This document shows, piece after piece, positions 20,132 through 23,668 of a stretch of 23,668 nucleotides of DNA. A model generated the notes under the pieces. The model saw only the letters and a program-made list of their open reading frames with translations, did not search any database and was not told the origin of the DNA. The position numbers and the translations under genes were made by a program. Each line of letters begins with the position of its first letter. Position 1 is the stretch's first letter. Source of the stretch: a virus. The DNA lies in the IMG/VR virus record IMGVR_UViG_3300049491_000303, positions 1 through 23,668 of that record, one strand, 5' to 3'.

Positions 20132-21733
20132 GTGCCGTACACCCCCACGACGTTCCTGAACGGCGGCCCACCGGCGATCTCCGACACCGAGCTCAACAAG
20201 CTGGGGAACGGGATCGCCGGGCTGTGGTCGACGCTGCCGTCGATCAACGTGAAGGACTACGGCGCGGTCGGCGATGGAGTCACGAACGACACCGCCGCGA
20301 TCCAGGCGGCGCTCACCGCGGCGGCCACCTCCAACGGAATCCGCACGGTGGTGTTCCCGGCGCACACCTCCGGGCAGGGTTACCGGATCACCGCCTCCCT
20401 GTCGGTCGCGAACCGTGGCTTGAACCTGGTTGGACAGTCCCGGGCGCGGGGCACCAGCATCCTGTCGGAGGTCGCCGGTCCGCTGTTCACGAACGGGTCG
20501 GACAACGCGCTGCCCTGGGACGGCGCCTACTACGACGGCGTCCAGTCGATCTACCTGCGGGACCTGGCCCTGACCGCCGTCGGTGGGGTCACCGCGCTGG
20601 CGAACGGCACCGGGAACTACCTCGCCGGCAGTATCGGCCTCGCGGACTGGCGCGGCGGCGACGTCCAGCTGGAGCGGGTTACCTTCCAGGGGTTCGAGCA
20701 GGGTTTCTTCGGGGTCCAGTCGGACGTCAACCGGTGGACGGCCGTGGAGTTCGCCGGCTGCAAGACGGGCGCCTACCTCGGCCCGCGCTGCGACCAGCTG
20801 ACCGCAGTCGCCTGCTACGCGTTCAACTGCGACCGGGCCCTCGACCTGGACCGGGTGTCCGGGCACCGGTACATCGGCTGCCAGTTCGTCGGCAACGGGA
20901 CCGACACGATCAACCCGATCAGGGTCCGGTCGGCGTGGGCGACCGGCTCCAGCGAGATCGTCTTCGAGTCCTGCTGGTTCGAGCACTTCCAGGGCTTCTC
21001 CACCGCTGCCGTCGAGGCGTTCATCGAGGTCGGTGTCGGTGACTCCGTCACCAGCAACGGCGTCCACGTTCTGAACCCGACGATCGCGACGAACATCACC
21101 CCGACGAACCCCCGCGCCCGGTACCTGATCAAGGCGGATCGTGGGGACGACCTTTCGATCGTGAACCCCGGCGGGCAGTTCTGGAAGAACCTCGAACGGG
21201 CGATCAACTTCGTTGGGACCACCAGCCCGTCCGTGCTGCTGCAGGCCCGCAACGCTCTCGGCTCCAACGCACTCACCACCACGAACAGCGGCTCAGGGTC
21301 ACCGTCCGTGACGATCCTGCAGTGGGGTGCGCTCGGCACCAGCGGCGGGTTCACCGTCGGCGGGGGAGGGGTCACGGCAGGCGCTGGCCTGTTCTCCGGG
21401 CGGACCACAGCCGGGCTCGCCACGCAGACCCTCTCCAGCAACGGCGGTGTCACAGTCAACGCGCAGTCCGCGAACTGGCACCTCGTCACCCTGCAGGCCA
21501 ACGCCACCAGCACGACCATCACGAACGTCCCGGCGTCCAACACCTCAGTGCCGTTGACCATCGCGTACCGGCAGGACGCCACCGGCGGCCGCACCTACGC
21601 GTGGCCGGCGAACTGCAAGTTCGCTGCGGCCTCGGCGCCGTCGGACACCACCGCGTCCCGGACGACGTCCGTCACGTTCGTCTACGACGGCAGCAACTGG
21701 GTGGAGACGCACCGCGCTGTCGCCGTCGGCTGA
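20132..21733 (+). CDS. Tailspike-like protein with a pectate-lyase beta-helix
   Basis: The protein has 533 residues, GTG at 20132, with GGAGG eight bases upstream. NVKDYGAVGDGVTNDTAAIQ (39-58) is the hallmark start of the pectate-lyase-superfamily right-handed beta-helix used by tailspikes and depolymerases. The repetitive body (LVGQSRARGTSILS, IYLRDLALTAVGG, VQLERVTFQGFEQGFFGVQS, YIGCQFVGNG) fits helix rungs to about residue 400. A C-terminal beta-sandwich (WHLVTLQANATSTTITN, SVTFVYDGSNWVETHRAV) resembles trimer-tip domains. Catalytic residues cannot be chosen from sequence alone. It would bind or cleave a host surface polysaccharide. Its place between tail terminator and major tail protein is unusual and suggests a neck-attached spike or a recent insertion. 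Confidence 0.85.
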   Translation: MPYTPTTFLNGGPPAISDTELNKLGNGIAGLWSTLPSINVKDYGAVGDGVTNDTAAIQAALTAAATSNGIRTVVFPAHTSGQGYRITASLSVANRGLNLVGQSRARGTSILSEVAGPLFTNGSDNALPWDGAYYDGVQSIYLRDLALTAVGGVTALANGTGNYLAGSIGLADWRGGDVQLERVTFQGFEQGFFGVQSDVNRWTAVEFAGCKTGAYLGPRCDQLTAVACYAFNCDRALDLDRVSGHRYIGCQFVGNGTDTINPIRVRSAWATGSSEIVFESCWFEHFQGFSTAAVEAFIEVGVGDSVTSNGVHVLNPTIATNITPTNPRARYLIKADRGDDLSIVNPGGQFWKNLERAINFVGTTSPSVLLQARNALGSNALTTTNSGSGSPSVTILQWGALGTSGGFTVGGGGVTAGAGLFSGRTTAGLATQTLSSNGGVTVNAQSANWHLVTLQANATSTTITNVPASNTSVPLTIAYRQDATGGRTYAWPANCKFAAASAPSDTTASRTTSVTFVYDGSNWVETHRAVAVG

Positions 21734-21767
21734 GCGAGTCCCACCAGCACCGGGCGGGGCGCTGCCC

Positions 21768-21790
21768 TAGCATGGCCGTGGGGTCGGGTC
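21768..21790 (+). promoter_or_regulatory. Copy D of the recurrent promoter-like element
   Basis: TAGCAT, five bases, then TGGGGTCGGGTC, in the 132-base leader before the major tail protein. It is followed directly by two hairpins. An own promoter fits a protein needed in high copy number. Confidence 0.6.
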
Positions 21791-21829
21791 CGTAGCGGAC
21801 CCCGCTGTTCTCGCGTCCAGTAGCTGGGC
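21786..21829 (+). other. Two consecutive hairpins with TAG loops in the major tail protein leader
   Basis: GGGTCCG-TAG-CGGACCC (21786-21802) is a perfect 7-bp stem. GTCCAG-TAG-CTGGGC (21815-21829) is a 6-bp stem with one G-T pair. Both have the same three-base loop. If transcription starts at copy D, these would be the 5' end of the messenger and could stabilise it or bind a regulator. Confidence 0.45.
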
Positions 21830-21850
21830 GGCCAGGGACGGCACGACCCC

Positions 21851-21868
21851 AAGGGGTGATCACCCATT
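21851..21868 (+). promoter_or_regulatory. Extended ribosome binding site in a 12-bp palindrome, with ATT start
   Basis: AAGGGGTGATC (21851-21861) is close to the full complement of the 16S rRNA 3' end (AAGGAGGTGATC). It overlaps a perfect palindrome GGGTGATCACCC (21854-21865), which abuts ATT (21866-21868). The same GGGT can also pair with ACCC at 21846-21850, so two mutually exclusive structures could hide or expose the site. Confidence 0.5.
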
Positions 21869-22684
21869 CCCGCGATCACGATTCCCAACGACGCCATCAG
21901 CACGGGCCCGGGCAAGCTGTGGCGTGGTGCGTTCGGCACCCTCCCGCCGGCCGCGATCACCCAGACCGTGACGAACAAGGCCCTCACCTCGAACGTCGTC
22001 ACCCTCACCTTCTCCGCGAACACCATCGCGGTCGGCGCGACCGTCGTCGTATCGATCTCTGATGCGGTGTTCGACGGCGTGTTCGTCGTCACCGCCCAGT
22101 CGGGCACCACCATCAGCTACGCGAAGGTCAACGCGAACGTCACGTCCGGTGCGAGCTCAGGGACCGTTGTCGTCCCCGGCGGGATCGCAGCGTCCTCCGT
22201 GTTCACTGACGCGATCGCCGCCGCATGGACCCCCGCCGGGGTCACCGCCGAGGGGTCCGAGTTCAGTTACGAACTGGCCACGGACCCGATCACCGTCGCG
22301 GAGTACCTCGACCCGCTGTCGATCGTGTCGACCGGCCGCACCGGTGGTGTCGCGTTTGACGCCGCCCAGGACCACCTGAACACGTGGAAGATGGCGATGA
22401 ACGGCGGCACCATCTCCACCGTCGCTGGGTCCGGTGCCACCCTCGTCTCCCAGTACGCGCCGCCCGCCGTCGGCTCCGAGGTCCGGATCTCCCTGCTGTG
22501 GGAGTCCGACGACAACACCCTGCGGAAGTGGTACCCGCGCTGCTTCCAGACCGGCAGCCTGCAGGTGTCCCGGAAGAAGGGCTCCGACTTCGCCCGCTGG
22601 GGTGTCGCGTTCGGGTTGGAGCAGCCGTCCACGGGGCAGCCGTTCTACGGCTGGGCCGCTGGCTCGACCCGGGTCGGTTCCTGA
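21866..22684 (+). CDS. Major tail protein (tail tube), probable ATT start
   Basis: The protein would have 272 residues from ATT 21866. There is no ATG, GTG or TTG in this frame between the upstream TGA (21857) and GTG 21968. Starting at 21968 would delete PNDAISTGPGKLWRGAFG, which matches the conserved N-terminus of actinophage tail-tube proteins (TGPGKL...). The rest fits the family: SVFTDAIAAAWTPAGVTAEG, FSYELATDPITVAEYLDPLS, DHLNTWKMAMNGGTI, RISLLWESDDNTLR, QVSRKKGSDFARWGVAF. Residues about 31-103 are an inserted beta module (TNKALTSNVVTLTFS, VFDGVFVVTAQSG). The protein polymerises as the tail tube. ATT initiation is rare; a one-base deletion in the CCC at 21863-21865 would restore a GTG start at 21856, so a sequencing error is a rival explanation. 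Confidence 0.85.
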   Translation: MPAITIPNDAISTGPGKLWRGAFGTLPPAAITQTVTNKALTSNVVTLTFSANTIAVGATVVVSISDAVFDGVFVVTAQSGTTISYAKVNANVTSGASSGTVVVPGGIAASSVFTDAIAAAWTPAGVTAEGSEFSYELATDPITVAEYLDPLSIVSTGRTGGVAFDAAQDHLNTWKMAMNGGTISTVAGSGATLVSQYAPPAVGSEVRISLLWESDDNTLRKWYPRCFQTGSLQVSRKKGSDFARWGVAFGLEQPSTGQPFYGWAAGSTRVGS

Positions 22685-23229
22685 TGGCGCACCTCGGTGT
22701 GCTGTCCCCGGACCTCACGGTGGACGGCCTCGACGACGCCCCCGAGCTGGACACGTTCGAGTGGTTCGGGGAGGTGTTCACGGTCGCCCCGAACCTGTCC
22801 GCGCTGGCGATCCTGCGGTTCGCGTGGGACACGAAGGCCGCGGAGGGGCAGGAGCGGCGCGGGCAGTTGAACCGGCGCCGGGCCCGCACCGACACCGAAC
22901 GCGGCGAGGCCGAGGAGTTGATCGGTGGGGCTGCGGCCACGCAGATGTCCGCCGCGTACGGGTTCCTGAAGTCGGTGATCGGGCCGGGGGAGTGGCCGCG
23001 GTTCGAGGAGGTCACCGACCTCGCGTGCGCGAACGAGGACACCCTCGGTGAGCTGATCACGGCGCTCGTCGGTGTGATCACGGCGCGCCCTACCAGGCAG
23101 CCCTCCGCCTCTGCTGGTGGGCTGTCGACGACTGGCCCCTCATCGCAGGCCGCCTCACCCTCGCCGGTCTCGGTGACGGCGAAGGAACGCCAGGACGCGG
23201 AACTGTTCTACGCGGTGCAGGCGGTCTGA
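22684..23229 (+). CDS. Tail assembly chaperone G
   Basis: The protein has 181 residues, ATG at 22684 overlapping the major tail protein stop (TGATG). FEWFGEVFTVAPNLSALAIL (25-44), AAYGFLKSVIGPGEWPRFEE and ELITALVGVITARP match gpG-type chaperones, which coat the tape measure during tail assembly and are lost from the virion. The C-terminal 45 residues are a Ser/Pro/Thr/Ala-rich tail, as in other actinophage gpG proteins. A second frame opens within the last third, giving the GT fusion. Confidence 0.88.
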   Translation: MAHLGVLSPDLTVDGLDDAPELDTFEWFGEVFTVAPNLSALAILRFAWDTKAAEGQERRGQLNRRRARTDTERGEAEELIGGAAATQMSAAYGFLKSVIGPGEWPRFEEVTDLACANEDTLGELITALVGVITARPTRQPSASAGGLSTTGPSSQAASPSPVSVTAKERQDAELFYAVQAV

Positions 23230-23429
23230 CCCGACTGCCGGCGCCGGTGGGGTTGGACGTCCTGTACGCGCTGCTCGTCGACGGCATGGACGGGGAGGTC
23301 CGTGGGCGGGTCAACGACGCCCTGACCGCGGACCCGGAGCATGTCGAGCGGGGGACTGCGGCGCAGCGGTGGGCGGCCCGGGTCGCTGCTGGTCGGGCTG
23401 TGGCGCGGATCGAACCGGAAGGAGGGTGA
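22684..23429 (+). CDS. Tail assembly chaperone GT, made by -1 frameshift
   Basis: A -1 shift near 23088-23091 joins the first 136 codons of G to a frame reading YQAALRLCWWAVDDWPLIAG, then GLDVLYALLVDGMDGEVRG and ending at TGA 23427-23429, about 248 residues in total. The T frame is open back to 23052 (upstream stop TGA at 23049) and has no start with a ribosome binding site near its beginning; GTG 23247 would cut off the WWAVDDW part. The order gene G, shifted T, tape measure is near-universal in siphoviruses. The GT protein recruits the tape measure and tail-tube subunits. The exact junction residue is inferred. Confidence 0.75.
23088..23126 (+). other. Candidate -1 frameshift site and stimulatory hairpin
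   Basis: On GCGCCCT, tRNA-Pro on CCT (23089-23091) can re-pair with CCC one base back, and the next codon becomes TAC in the T frame. Four bases later an 8-bp stem can form (23096-23103 with 23119-23126, one G-T pair, 15-base loop), at the usual distance for frameshift stimulation. It is not a canonical X XXY YYZ heptamer, so efficiency cannot be judged. Confidence 0.5.
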
Positions 23430-23435
23430 CCCGCC

Positions 23436-23668
23436 ATGGCTAAGCCACTACTCCGCGCGTTCGTGCAGTTGCGGTCCGACGACACTGGCCTCAAGGCGGA
23501 CATGTCGCGGCAGGCCGCCGCGGCTGGGCAGGGCGCCGGGCAGTCCGGGTCGAGGGGGTTCGCCCGCGCGTTCACCGCCGGGGTCCGGGACGGGGTCCGG
23601 CAGGCCCTCGACACGAAACAGGAGGCCGCCCGCTCCGGGACCGCGTCCGGGCGGGCCGGGTCCCGGAG
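23436..23668 (+). CDS. Tape measure protein, N-terminus only
   Basis: ATG 23436 has AAGGAGG ten bases upstream, and the frame is open to the window end (77 codons seen). The start RAFVQLRSDDTGLKADM and the Gly/Ala/Gln/Arg-rich helix that follows (AAGQGAGQSG, GFARAFTAG, VRDGVRQAL) are typical of tape measure N-termini, where a beta strand is followed by a long amphipathic region. Its position right after the G/GT chaperones is diagnostic. The tape measure sets tail length and often carries lysis domains further on, which cannot be seen here. Confidence 0.8.
   Translation, partial: MAKPLLRAFVQLRSDDTGLKADMSRQAAAAGQGAGQSGSRGFARAFTAGVRDGVRQALDTKQEAARSGTASGRAGSR

Noticed and set aside
21856-22062. 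68-codon ORF starting at GTG 21856
   Set aside because: It is in a different frame from the tail protein and its sequence is Arg/His-rich. It matters only because a one-base deletion would join this GTG to the tail protein frame.
23247-23429. Separate small gene starting at GTG 23247
   Set aside because: The frame continues upstream into WWAVDDWPLIAG, typical of the T part of the tail chaperone, and there is no ribosome binding site, so frameshifting is the better explanation.
1-23668. tRNA genes, integrase, attachment sites, insertion sequences, or a lysis cassette
   Set aside because: No tRNA-like cloverleaf, recombinase, transposase, endolysin or holin motif was seen on either strand while reading the window.

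Overview
The window is a very G+C-rich stretch in which every supportable gene lies on the + strand. Stops and starts repeatedly overlap by one to four bases (ATGA, GTGA, TGATG), and GTG or TTG starts are common. The gene order (small and large terminase, portal-MuF, protease/scaffold, decoration protein, major capsid protein, connector, tail terminator, major tail protein, frameshifted tail chaperones, tape measure) is that of a tailed siphovirus or an intact prophage of a high-GC Gram-positive host, probably an actinomycete. No integrase, lysis gene, tRNA or attachment site is visible, so free phage and prophage cannot be told apart. The first gene (HNH-like) and the last gene (tape measure) are cut by the window ends.

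Bases 1-3158 form an accessory and DNA-metabolism block. It holds an HNH-like zinc protein, a C5-cytosine DNA methyltransferase with a second long reading frame nested inside it, a zinc-ribbon-like protein, an oligoribonuclease/DEDDh-type exonuclease, what looks like the stump of a DUF5131 (Gp37/Gp68) gene, and two small proteins. Bases 3155-10640 are the packaging and head module: TerS, TerL, a portal fused to MuF, a small membrane protein, a maturation protease whose 3' part is also a separately startable scaffold, a DUF2190-like decoration protein and the major capsid protein.

Bases 10640-16188 are a cassette between capsid and connector. It starts with two small ORFs and a strongly structured segment, followed by structural genes. 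These include a tandem duplicated pair, the second copy of which ends in about twenty 20-residue repeats. Bases 16188-20127 carry the connector/neck functions (connector, gp10-like protein, tail terminator), interrupted by an SGNH hydrolase that carries a LamG-like insertion. A pectate-lyase-fold tailspike (20132-21733) sits between tail terminator and major tail protein. The window ends with the major tail protein, tail assembly chaperones G and GT (a -1 frameshift with a candidate slip site and hairpin), and the start of the tape measure.

Four features stand out. (1) A conserved element, a hexamer related to TANNNT then five bases then YGGGGTCSGGWY, recurs with identical spacing at 5398, 8721, 16945 and 21768. 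Each copy lies just before a structural gene, and one lies inside the protease gene just ahead of the scaffold start; it looks like a phage-specific late promoter. (2) A 206-residue frame with its own strong ribosome binding site is nested in the methyltransferase. (3) The major tail protein appears to start at ATT, directly after a 12-bp palindrome that contains the ribosome binding site. (4) Receptor- or glycan-type modules are scattered through the head-neck genes instead of being collected after the tape measure. All family calls come from reading motifs; no search was run.
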